In this document: in pieces, positions 49,796-58,148 of the stretch
Layout: every line of letters begins with the position of its first letter
Numbering within the stretch: the stretch's first letter is position 1
NCBI RefSeq assembly: GCF_005886105.2
Contig: NZ_PNCO02000001.1
Coordinates: 558,001 to 622,000, forward strand
Reading direction: 5' to 3'
Source: Pseudoalteromonas galatheae
GTDB lineage: Bacteria; Pseudomonadota; Gammaproteobacteria; Enterobacterales; Alteromonadaceae
DNA: 64,000 nt
Position numbers and translations under genes: made by a program
The notes under the pieces: model-generated
Told to the model about the DNA's origin: nothing
What the model saw: only the letters and a program-made list of their open reading frames with translations
Database searches by the model: none

Positions 49796-50371
49796 ATGAA
49801 AGTTGGTTTTGCACGAGTTTCGACTCAAGAACAAGATTTACAAGTTCAACTGTCCAAGTTGGACCGTTATGGTTGTGAGAAAGTATTTCAAGGGAAGCAA
49901 AGTGGTGCTTCGATTAAAAATGATGAGAAGTTAAAAGATCTCATAGATTTTATACGAGAAGGCGATGAAGTAATTGTTACTCGCCTTGATCGGCTTGGCC
50001 GATCATTAAAGACTATTCTCGAAGCTATTGAAAGTATCCATAAAAAAGGAGCGTGTTTAAATATCATCGACGGCTCTCTTAACACTGGTAATGATAATCC
50101 ATTCTCGACGGCGATGATCAACCTATGTGGAGTCTTCGCTCAGCTTGAGCGGGATTTAATAAAAGCCAGAACAGCAGAAGGTCGTGAAGAGGCTAAGGCT
50201 AAAGGCAAACATATGGGGAGAATGCCTGCTTTGTCTGATAAACAAGCGAAGGAATTATATGAAGATAAATTAAATGGTGAATCGATTTCTGCATTAGCAA
50301 AAAAATATTCTGTTAGCCGCCCTACGGTTCACAGAACTATTAAAAGAATGGAAAAGCAAAATAATAAATAA
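49796..50371 (+). CDS. Serine recombinase (resolvase/invertase)
   Basis: 191 aa from ATG 49796, immediately after the repeat array. Catalytic Ser in GFARVSTQEQDLQVQ (about residue 9), arginines in VTRLDRLGRSLK, AQLERDLIKARTAEGREEAKAKG, and a C-terminal Hin-type HTH (GESISALAKKYSVSRPTVHRTIKRM). Full length for Tn3/Hin-type recombinases. 11 bp before the qat operon; may have brought it in or may maintain it. Confidence 0.93.
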   Translation: MKVGFARVSTQEQDLQVQLSKLDRYGCEKVFQGKQSGASIKNDEKLKDLIDFIREGDEVIVTRLDRLGRSLKTILEAIESIHKKGACLNIIDGSLNTGNDNPFSTAMINLCGVFAQLERDLIKARTAEGREEAKAKGKHMGRMPALSDKQAKELYEDKLNGESISALAKKYSVSRPTVHRTIKRMEKQNNK

Positions 50372-50382
50372 AGGGAGATGTT

Positions 50383-52143
50383 ATGTGGTCTGACAAAGAA
50401 TCAAAAATTGATTTCTTAAATTTTAATGAAGCGGCTGAGTCGATTAAAGACCTTATAACAGAAAAGGAATTAATGCCTATTAGCGTCGGTGTCTTTGGTG
50501 ATTGGGGCGCAGGAAAATCTACTATTCTTGAACTTACCAAAGCATCTTTGGAAACTGATGAACAAGAATATATCCAAGTACATTTTGATGCATGGACTTT
50601 CCAAGGGTACGATGATGCTAAAGCTGCGCTATTAGAAACAATCGCATCTACTTTAGTTAAAAAAGCAGCAGACGATAAAAACCTAAGTGCAAAAGCAAAA
50701 GAGTTTGCTGGACGAATAGATAAGATCAGACTGATGGGACTACTTATGGATGGTGGTGCAGCATTAGCTGGTATACCGACTATGGGTGGTATACAGAAGA
50801 TCATGGGACTATTCAGTGGTGGTGACGATGGTGAACTGGATGTTGATGATGTAAAAGGTGCTGTCGATGGCGCTAAGGATGTCGCGAAGAAAAACAAAGG
50901 TTTGATCAAAGATAAGAAATCATTCTCACCTCCTAAAGAAATTAAAGAATTCCGAAAAGCATATTCAGATCTGCTAAAGGAGTTTGATAAACCACTTATT
51001 GTCTATGTCGATAATTTAGATCGCTGCTCTCCATTTAATGCCATTTCAACACTTGAGGCGATCAGATTATTTCTATTTCTACCAAATACCGCATTTGTTA
51101 TTGCCGCCGATGAAGACATGATCCGCTTGGCTGTGCCGGAATATCACAAAGGTGCATCTCAACGACATCAAACTGATTATTTAGACAAGCTTATTCAAAT
51201 TCCTGTGCATGTACCAAGACCCGGCGTTCTGGAGATAAGGGCATATTTAATGATGCTTACTGCTCAAGACCACGGCGTTACCGATGCTCAATTAGAAACG
51301 ATAAGATGTGCCCTTGAAGAATCATTAAGGCTGTCGTGGAAACAACCACAAATAACCATTGATGAGCTACTTCAAGATCACGCTATCGAAAAGCATTCAG
51401 AACTCAGAAGTAAATTTGTAGTTGCTGAGCAGTTAGCTCCACTATTAGCTGAATCTACAAACATTAACGGCAACCCTCGCATAGTTAAGCGATTACTGAA
51501 CCAAGTGAAGATGAGAAAGAAAACGGCTCACCGTCGAGGTATGCAGCTTGATGAAAAAACCATCACTAAGCTGGTAATTTTTGAGAGGTGCTTAGGCACT
51601 CAGGCTACCAATAAGCTTTATGAATTAATTGACAAGGAAAAGGGATTCCCAAAAGTATTGGCGGAACTCGAAAATTCAGAAGTTGAATTTGACGAAATTA
51701 AGTTACCTGAAGAGTGGAAGCTAGACCTAGCTTTTATTGATAAATGGTCAAAATTACCTCCAATGTTTACTGAGATGGATTTGACTCCAGCGGCGTATCT
51801 GAGTCGAGAAAGCATTCCAATGGGCGCTGTTAATGCGGTAATGTCAGGAGCCGCTCAAAAACTTGTAGAAGACTTAATGAAGCAAAAGGTAAGGGTCAGT
51901 GGCGTTAACTCTACTGCGATTACCACAACTCCTAAGGAAGAATACATGTCAGTCATGGATGGTTTGATTGAAAACTTTAAGTTGATTGGTGATTGGACTG
52001 AAAGACCTACAGGCATTTATGGAGCAGTGCTACTTGCCAAGCAGGATGATAAATGTTGTTTAAGTCTTCTTACATTCTTAAAAAGCTTGCCCCGACAAAG
52101 GTGGCTTAATCCAATTTTAAAAGAACTAGAGGGAACTAAGTAA
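50383..52143 (+). CDS. qatA: QatA, KAP-like P-loop NTPase of the Qat anti-phage system
   Basis: 586 aa, SD GGGAGA. Walker A GDWGAGKST (residues 39-47) and Walker B PLIVYVDNLDRCSP (about 204-217) of KAP-type STAND-related NTPases; between them a Gly/Ala-rich possible membrane-contacting segment (about 118-150). First gene of a four-gene cluster in the order ATPase, unknown, QueC-like, TatD-like, exactly the Qat defence system described from E. coli. Spacing of 1 bp to qatB. Confidence 0.92.
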   Translation: MWSDKESKIDFLNFNEAAESIKDLITEKELMPISVGVFGDWGAGKSTILELTKASLETDEQEYIQVHFDAWTFQGYDDAKAALLETIASTLVKKAADDKNLSAKAKEFAGRIDKIRLMGLLMDGGAALAGIPTMGGIQKIMGLFSGGDDGELDVDDVKGAVDGAKDVAKKNKGLIKDKKSFSPPKEIKEFRKAYSDLLKEFDKPLIVYVDNLDRCSPFNAISTLEAIRLFLFLPNTAFVIAADEDMIRLAVPEYHKGASQRHQTDYLDKLIQIPVHVPRPGVLEIRAYLMMLTAQDHGVTDAQLETIRCALEESLRLSWKQPQITIDELLQDHAIEKHSELRSKFVVAEQLAPLLAESTNINGNPRIVKRLLNQVKMRKKTAHRRGMQLDEKTITKLVIFERCLGTQATNKLYELIDKEKGFPKVLAELENSEVEFDEIKLPEEWKLDLAFIDKWSKLPPMFTEMDLTPAAYLSRESIPMGAVNAVMSGAAQKLVEDLMKQKVRVSGVNSTAITTTPKEEYMSVMDGLIENFKLIGDWTERPTGIYGAVLLAKQDDKCCLSLLTFLKSLPRQRWLNPILKELEGTK

Positions 52144-52144
52144 T

Positions 52145-53032
52145 ATGGGTACGTCCGCATCGTCAACAGGACCGAATAACAAGAGTCCGCTAATTCCATC
52201 GTGGGCAGAGCAAGGAGACCCCGTCACGATAGAACCTGCATCAGGTACTGATGGGGATGATCAAACAGGCTTTGACAGTGGTCAAGCAGATGATCAGAAT
52301 GACAATAGTAACGATATTGACAATGACAAGGTTCAACAAGAAATCGGCGGTTCACCAACAGCAACACCGCCTCCAAATAGGTTTGCTAGTGCAAGAAGAG
52401 CATTTGGTAAGTACGCTCAAACAGGTGGATCAACTTCGGATCTAAGGCGTTCATTAAAAAGTTACTCTAGAAAAGGCTCTGGTGGAGGTAAGAGTACTAG
52501 CCGGAGACTAGCAAGCGGCATAACTGCTGGTTCTGGATTGCTTGGTTTCATGCGTGGCGACACAGTAACGGTTAATAATCAAAGCTTATCATTAGGTGAT
52601 CTAACTGGGCTATCGACTGACCAAGCAATTGACAAAATTGCTAGCCATTTAGCGCCTCATAATGCCGATTCGGATGCTGTAAGAGTTGCGTTGGATTACG
52701 CACTAGAGGAAGCATTACCCGATACTGAAGAGTTTGATCCTAACAGTTTTACCGACGAAGTTATCCAAGAAGCCATAGGTTGTTATTTAACAGATCTTAT
52801 ATTTCAGGATGTGGTTGAAGGCATGGGCAGAGCTTGGTTTCATGTAGAGCCAGCAAGCAAGCATCATCAAATGGAAGTTGAATTAAGGGAATTAATAAAA
52901 GTGATCACACAAGAACAGTTAGACAAAGTAACTAATGGCAACCCCAGTACTATCAGTAAGGAAAATATTACTAAAATTCAAGCCGATGCTATTGCCATGA
53001 CAGTTGATGAGTGGGAGAGCTTTGATGACTAA
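52145..53032 (+). CDS. qatB: QatB
   Basis: 295 aa. Low-complexity acidic/Pro N-terminus (about 1-80), Gly/Ser/Arg-rich middle (GKSTSRRLASGITAGSGLLGFM), and a helical C-terminal domain with CYLTDLIFQDVVEGMGRAWF. No enzymatic motif is visible. Assigned by position and layout in the Qat operon. Overlaps qatC by 8 bp. Confidence 0.88.
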   Translation: MGTSASSTGPNNKSPLIPSWAEQGDPVTIEPASGTDGDDQTGFDSGQADDQNDNSNDIDNDKVQQEIGGSPTATPPPNRFASARRAFGKYAQTGGSTSDLRRSLKSYSRKGSGGGKSTSRRLASGITAGSGLLGFMRGDTVTVNNQSLSLGDLTGLSTDQAIDKIASHLAPHNADSDAVRVALDYALEEALPDTEEFDPNSFTDEVIQEAIGCYLTDLIFQDVVEGMGRAWFHVEPASKHHQMEVELRELIKVITQEQLDKVTNGNPSTISKENITKIQADAIAMTVDEWESFDD

Positions 53033-54359
53033 TTTTTATTTTAATCATGACCCAGCTAACTTGCCTGATTTTTCTAATGATTGTCATCCTGTCCAGATGT
53101 TCCATACGCATCAAAATGACATCACTAAGCACAGCTTAGTGTCAAAACAACTACTACAAACAGTTCGTGATTTGGGATTGAATGTAGATGCTGATGCAAT
53201 AGATCTGATAACAATTGCAACCGCTGTTACCGCCGCTGATACATTTGAATTGAGGGATAATGCAGAAAATGCATGGGCTAGAAAAATGCATTTACATGTT
53301 CCTGTTACCGATGAGGATATGTGGAATACTGTTGAGCCTGAACTAAGTTCTTTGCTCAACTTTCTAACGGGCGATCAATGGCAGTTTACTTTTGAAAAAA
53401 CAACTATGCCGATGCCGACTCCTAAAACAAGTGAGCAAGCGAAAGCAAAAGCAAAATCATTAATTGGACTCAACTCAGTCTGCCTTTTTTCAGGAGGTCT
53501 TGATAGCGCAGTTGGTGCAATTGACATTTTAAACGGAGAGTCAGCCTTAAAACCGCTTTTGGTTAGTCACGCTTATCGTGGTGATGGCGCAAAACAGGAA
53601 GATATTAAGCATTTATTGTCCCCGCCATTCGGCGAATTGTCCTATTCAATGTCTCCTCATATTATCAAGCAATTAGAAGGTAAAACTGACATTAGCATGA
53701 GGGGAAGAAGCTTCAACTTCCTAGCTATGGCGGTACTTGGTATATCAGCCTTAAGAAATGCTAATTGCGATAGCAGTATTGAAACTATTGTCGTCCCTGA
53801 GAATGGCTATATTTCTATAAATCCACCGCTTACCAGAAGACGGATTGGTAGCCATAGTACTAGAACTACTCATCCTAATTTTCTAAGCAGGCTTGAATCT
53901 TTGCTTAGAGACACTGGGTTTCATGTCAAATTTGTAAACCCCTATCAATTCAAAACTAAAGGTGAAATGTTAGCGGAATGTGTTGATCAAGACGCAATTA
54001 GAAAAGCAGTTCCTCTGAGTGTTTCTTGTAGTCATTGGCACAGAGAGCATAAACAGTGTGGGCATTGTGTACCTTGCCTTATTCGAAGAGCGTCAGTTTT
54101 TCATGCTGGTTTTACACAAGATGCGCCATACAAGACAAAGCGGTTGAGAGGTCTTATTAAAGAAAAAGATACTCGCGATGATCTCCAAGCGGTTCAAACT
54201 GCCATTATTAGATTGAAACAATCAGATAACTATCGTTCTTGGCTTCGAAAGTCAGGACCAATACCACAAGAAAAAGATATACGAGAAAAATTAGAATCAA
54301 CTATTAAGCGAGGATTGGCAGAGGTTGAATTATTTCTCCAAGCGGATAAATCATCATGA
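53025..54359 (+). CDS. qatC: QatC, QueC-like PP-loop ATPase
   Basis: 444 aa from ATG 53025. PP-loop SVCLFSGGLDSAVGA (about 150-164) and a C-terminal zinc knuckle CSHWHREHKQCGHCVPC, as in QueC (7-cyano-7-deazaguanine synthase), with an extra N-terminal domain of about 140 residues. In Qat the QueC-like enzyme is required for defence; its substrate is thought to be a protein or nucleotide modification and is not settled. ATGA overlap with qatD. Confidence 0.92.
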   Translation: MTNFYFNHDPANLPDFSNDCHPVQMFHTHQNDITKHSLVSKQLLQTVRDLGLNVDADAIDLITIATAVTAADTFELRDNAENAWARKMHLHVPVTDEDMWNTVEPELSSLLNFLTGDQWQFTFEKTTMPMPTPKTSEQAKAKAKSLIGLNSVCLFSGGLDSAVGAIDILNGESALKPLLVSHAYRGDGAKQEDIKHLLSPPFGELSYSMSPHIIKQLEGKTDISMRGRSFNFLAMAVLGISALRNANCDSSIETIVVPENGYISINPPLTRRRIGSHSTRTTHPNFLSRLESLLRDTGFHVKFVNPYQFKTKGEMLAECVDQDAIRKAVPLSVSCSHWHREHKQCGHCVPCLIRRASVFHAGFTQDAPYKTKRLRGLIKEKDTRDDLQAVQTAIIRLKQSDNYRSWLRKSGPIPQEKDIREKLESTIKRGLAEVELFLQADKSS

Positions 54360-55087
54360 TGGATCTTCATTGCCATGTTGATTTATATCCAGATTATCAA
54401 GAGGTATTGAACGACATAAAAAGCAGTAATTATTACGTGCTATCAGTAACTACGGTGCCGTCAGCTTTTGAAGGTACTGTCCAGTTAACAAGTGACATAA
54501 AACACTGTAAAACGGCTTTGGGTCTGCACCCTCAACTTGCTCATTTAAGGAAAAATGAACTACCTCTATTCGATAAGCTAGTTGATAGAACTAGATATAT
54601 TGGAGAAATTGGGCTGGATGGCTCAAAAGGTTATGCTGATTACTTTGATGATCAATTAGAGGTTTTTACGCATATTTTGAAAAAATGTGAAGGCTTTGAT
54701 AACAAAATATTAACTATCCATAGTCTTAATGCGACAGGTGAAGTACTTGAACAACTTAAGTTATACCCCGATGCTGGTACTTCTATTCTTCATTGGTTTT
54801 TAGGTACTAAGAAGCAAGTTCTAGAAGCCGTCGAGCTAGGCTGTTTCTTTTCTATTGGGCCAGCCATGCTTACTTCAGCCAGAGCTAAAAAAGTAATATC
54901 GTGGATACCTCAAGATAGGATTTTACTCGAAACTGATGGCCCTTTCGCCAAAGTGGCGGGGAATATTCTGTTTCCTTCAAGTGTTGGCACTGTTACTGAA
55001 TATCTGGCTGAAATTTGGTGTAAAAATAAGGCTTCGATAATTGAGCAACTGTCAGCAAACCTTAGGTGTTTAACATCAGTCAAGTAA
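54356..55087 (+). CDS. qatD: QatD, TatD-like metal-dependent hydrolase
   Basis: 243 aa. TatD-family metal ligands: DLHCHVD (residues 3-9), GEIGLDG (about 83-89), HSLNATGEV and the terminal ETDGPF (about 192-197). Predicted DNase/phosphoesterase. Closes the qatABCD operon by a 4-bp overlap with qatC. Slightly shorter than housekeeping TatD (about 260 aa). Confidence 0.92.
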   Translation: MMDLHCHVDLYPDYQEVLNDIKSSNYYVLSVTTVPSAFEGTVQLTSDIKHCKTALGLHPQLAHLRKNELPLFDKLVDRTRYIGEIGLDGSKGYADYFDDQLEVFTHILKKCEGFDNKILTIHSLNATGEVLEQLKLYPDAGTSILHWFLGTKKQVLEAVELGCFFSIGPAMLTSARAKKVISWIPQDRILLETDGPFAKVAGNILFPSSVGTVTEYLAEIWCKNKASIIEQLSANLRCLTSVK

Positions 55088-55138
55088 CTAATTATACGTC
55101 ACGTAATCTTATAACAATTTTATTCAGGTTTAATCGAT

Positions 55139-55700
55139 TTGTTTGAAGTATTTGTATTAGCTATAGCACTCAGTATGGACGTGTTTGCAGTATCCATAGG
55201 CTTAGGTTCTAAAAAAGTAGCAAATGCTGAAAAACTCTTTATTAAAGCCGTTGCTTATTTTGGATTTTTCCAAGGCTTTATACCTCTTTTAGGCTATTAC
55301 AGCGGTAAAGGATGATCATCTTGGATTGAAGATTATGCACCTTGGATAGCTTTTATTTTGCTATTATTTATCGGTGGCAAAAATGATTTATGAGTCCCAA
55401 TCTGAAGGAATTGAAGAAGATATTGCTAATGTTACTCATCGTGTGCTATTTGTTCTTGCTATTGCCGCCAGTATTGATGCAATGGCGGCAGGTTATGCAA
55501 TCACATTGCTTGAGGTAGATATAGCCGTAGCTTGCTTGATAATAGGCGTCACGACGTTTGCCTTTAGCTAGATTGGTGTGAATATCGGCGAAAGAAGTGG
55601 CGTATGGCTGGAGTCTAAAGCTGAACTATTTGGTGGTTTAGTGTTAATCGCAATCGCATTTAAGATATTACTTGGTTGGCACAGAACCACCGAATACTAG
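55139..55700 (+). pseudogene. mntP: MntP manganese efflux pump, broken
   Basis: Starts LFEVFVLAIALSMDVFAVSIGLGSKK (MntP TM1 with the Asp motif), hits TGA at about 55313 where Trp is expected (GKG-stop-SSWIEDYAPW), shifts frame near 55370-55380 into [10 protein letters not shown]...[18 protein letters not shown], meets TAG at 55569 (again a likely TGG change), then [33 protein letters not shown] to 55700. Two nonsense changes and one frameshift: clearly dead. No clear original ATG. Confidence 0.88.
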
Positions 55701-55701
55701 G

Positions 55702-55920
55702 CTACTTACCTGAGCAACATGCATTGCCTTCTTGAATAGGAGGACACTTAACTGTTCCATAAGAGCAGTAAACGCAACAATCACCTTTGAACGGTTTAAG
55801 TAGTGCTTTACAGCTTTCGCATTCGTAATACCATTGGCAAGCGTTTGTAGGCATGGTTTCAACTTTGCTAAATCCACATTCAGGGCAAGTTATCTTAGAT
55901 TTTAATTCTATACCTTGCAT
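55702..55920 (-). CDS. GDCCVxC-domain mercury-module protein
   Basis: 72 aa with Cys pairs CPEC, CESC, the signature GDCCVYCSYGTVKCPP and a final CCSGK. GDCC proteins accompany merC/merT-type mercury genes. Overlaps merC by 13 bp. Nine Cys in 72 residues suggest metal binding; probably cytoplasmic. Confidence 0.82.
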   Translation of the reverse strand: MQGIELKSKITCPECGFSKVETMPTNACQWYYECESCKALLKPFKGDCCVYCSYGTVKCPPIQEGNACCSGK

Positions 55921-56297
55921 ACTGGTTCCTTAATGGGCTTAACAATATCTAAAATAGACATTACGACCATCCAAATGGTCCCAAAGTAAAATAAGTAAGT
56001 GCTCCAGTCGTATTGCCATAAAGGATAAAGGGTCAGCAATACTGCAATTGGGCCAATGACACTTAAAATGCCTCTTAATGACTCTCGATGTTGATACCAA
56101 TTATAGAAATTAACTAACAACGCTAGTGAAGCAAATAATGGCAATAAGGTGTTCACCGCTATCCCTTCAAAATGTGAAAGAAAACCTAACCCAAGAGCAG
56201 ATGCCAATGAGCCGAGCGCAGGAAAACATGCTGTGCAACTAAGGGCGGCTAGCCAAACGCCACCAGAACCTACTTTATCTAGAATTTTATTGATCAT
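55908..56297 (-). CDS. merC: MerC mercury transport protein
   Basis: 129 aa, four TMs. N-terminal GSGGVWLAALSCTACFPALGSLASALGLGFLS carries the MerC Cys pair (CTAC). Carries Hg(II) across the inner membrane into the cytoplasm. First gene after the MerR promoter at 56324. No merA reductase follows, only the GDCC gene. Confidence 0.9.
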   Translation of the reverse strand: MINKILDKVGSGGVWLAALSCTACFPALGSLASALGLGFLSHFEGIAVNTLLPLFASLALLVNFYNWYQHRESLRGILSVIGPIAVLLTLYPLWQYDWSTYLFYFGTIWMVVMSILDIVKPIKEPVCKV

Positions 56298-56323
56298 AAC
56301 TATCTACCTCAATTTTTAAGGTA

Positions 56324-56354
56324 GTATAAACTCCGTACATAAGTACGGGGTCAA
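56324..56354 (-). promoter_or_regulatory. mer promoter-operator
   Basis: Minus strand: TTGACC (56354-56349), a 19-bp spacer with dyad CCGTAC-ttat-GTACGG, then TTATAC (56329-56324). The dyad is nearly the same as the classical Tn501/Tn21 MerR operator (CCGTAC...GTACGG). Drives merC. Confidence 0.92.
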
Positions 56355-56357
56355 TAG

Positions 56358-56735
56358 CTATTTAAGTGAATTTATTACCGGGCAGGATTGAGGGTCTTGA
56401 TTGGCCTTGCAAGAATCTGTCATATCTTGAATTACTTTCTCTAACCGCTGTAAATCAGCAATTTTATTACGGATGAGATTAAGTTTTTGCAATCCCATCG
56501 ATTCTATATCAGCGCAACTGCTACTTAGTGACATCAGTGATTCAATTTCTTTCAGCGTAAACCCTAATGCTTTAGCTTTCAGAATAAATTTGAGTTGATT
56601 GGCTAGAGCATCGCCATACATTCGGTAACCAGATTCTGGTTTTAAAGGCTGCTCTATCAGACCTTGGCGCTCATAGAAACGGATTGTTTCAACGCTAATG
56701 TTAAGTTCTTTAGCAAGTTTACCTATGGTTTTCAT
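56358..56735 (-). CDS. merR: MerR mercury-responsive regulator
   Basis: 125 aa. HTH IGKLAKELNISVETIRFYERQGLI, dimer helix, Cys in SSSCADIES and the C-terminal CKANQDPQSC (C-x8-C), the three Hg(II) thiolates of MerR. Unlike Tn21, it lies upstream of and in line with merC rather than divergent, with the operator between them. Confidence 0.92.
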   Translation of the reverse strand: MKTIGKLAKELNISVETIRFYERQGLIEQPLKPESGYRMYGDALANQLKFILKAKALGFTLKEIESLMSLSSSCADIESMGLQKLNLIRNKIADLQRLEKVIQDMTDSCKANQDPQSCPVINSLK

Positions 56736-56787
56736 TTACAGAACCCTTAAATAATGTGCTGGATGTGTCTAACAAATGCTATTAATT

Positions 56788-58148
56788 TCATTGTGTTTGT
56801 AACTTCGTTTTTAACTTTTCAATTTCTAATAACAGTGCCTGATTCTCTGCATCTTTTTGCTCTGCGCTTTCTATCGCTTTTTGCCTTTCTAGCTCAAGGC
56901 GAGTTTTGTCTGATTCTAGTTCGTTAATCTTTAACGACTTTTTAAATGAATCAGTTTCTTGCATCGTTCTTTTTCGGCTCGAAATATAGTCATCTAGAGA
57001 GCCAGAGCTTCGGTGGGTCATTTCTCTTTCCATTTGAAGTACAGTAGCCGTTTCATTAACGCTGAACCCTAACTCTTTTGCGGCGTCCAGATGATTATCA
57101 AGGCTATCTCCAGCAAATTTATGACGTAAAGAATAAATCGATTTCCCTTTAGGCCAGCCAAGTTCTGTGGTGATTTCACTGAAGATCTTGCTGATATTCT
57201 CAGCGGTTAATGGTTGAAAGCTGTTGGGGTCTAAGAACAAATGACCATCGTAGTTACCAGTATCAATGTTGGTGAGAAACTCTTCCAAATCATTCTCAAT
57301 GAAATTCCTGACAGCGAGCACTGTAGAGAATCTAAAGCTCACTGGCATAGTATTTCCTTGCTTAGCCAGCTTTGGAACAATTGATAAACTATCTTGCTTG
57401 TTGAGGAAGAACTCTCTTTCGATGATTTCTTTAGAAAATTGAAGCCTACGATAGCTACTAACCGAAATCGGGCGGCTACCCGTTTCATTCATGATCTGCG
57501 CAATTAGCAATAATGACGCTCGCTCATAGCCCTGATATTCATTAACTATGTAATTATTTAGCTCTTCTAATTCATACTCACTTGCGTCTTTTCTGTTTCG
57601 GCTTCTGGTATCACAATCTCTGAATAATTCTGAATAATTCTGAATAATTCTGGATAAAGTGAATTATTGTTTGGCTTTTCATTTCTAGATACGGCGATTT
57701 CTTTCAACAGTAATGATGAGGTTATCTGATATGAAAACTTATTGGCCGGATCAAAACCAAGAATATTTGGGTGATATGTACCTTGCTTTTGTACCCAATG
57801 ATAAAAGTTATAGATTGGCATCAGAAAATCACTGTTGACCGTTTGCTTGGCAACGTTTTCATTACCTCTGTAGCGTGAATCTGCTGTTGTTTCATTTAAA
57901 CAGAATGCTCTAAATTCCCTCATACGTGAGTCATTCATTTCGAGCCAGCTTAGTTTATGTTTGCCGGAGTTTAAGAATTTAAATAATCGTCTGATAGCCT
58001 TTCGGTAAGTGCGTATAGTTTTGGGATCTCTATCTAGTTCAATGATAAAATCTGTCGGTCCCCAAAGAACCTCTCCGCTTATATCTTGGTAAACATAATG
58101 ATCTCGACGATCATAGCGTACCTTTGTTTCAGTAATACCGTTACTCAT
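56788..58148 (-). pseudogene. Tyrosine recombinase disrupted by a 10-bp tandem repeat
   Basis: Starts at ATG 58148 (MSNGITETKVRYDRRDHY, 8-bp overlap with the helicase gene). The N-terminal core-binding domain stays in frame to the repeat at 57621-57650 and then ends at 57567. The catalytic half is open in another frame across the repeat (DASEYELEELNNYIVNEYQG..., SIYSLRHKFAG, EMTHRSSGSLDDYI) and ends at 56788 in a coiled-coil tail. Removing two 10-bp units, or adding one, gives a continuous protein of 446 or 456 aa. Likely reversible by slippage. Confidence 0.85.
57621..57650 (-). repeat. Three tandem 10-bp repeats inside the recombinase gene
   Basis: TGAATAATTC repeated three times without change, flanked by a near-copy (TGGATAA). 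The unit length is not a multiple of three, so every copy-number step changes frame. Read in the coding direction the repeat encodes varying NYSE/LFRI-like residues. Confidence 0.95.

Noticed and set aside
50340..50909. Antisense open frame over the resolvase end and qatA start
   Set aside because: Ser/Pro-rich translation of the opposite strand of two well-supported genes.
53482..54100. Queuosine biosynthesis queC
   Set aside because: The extra N-terminal domain and the qatA/B/D neighbours identify QatC; no queD/queE nearby.
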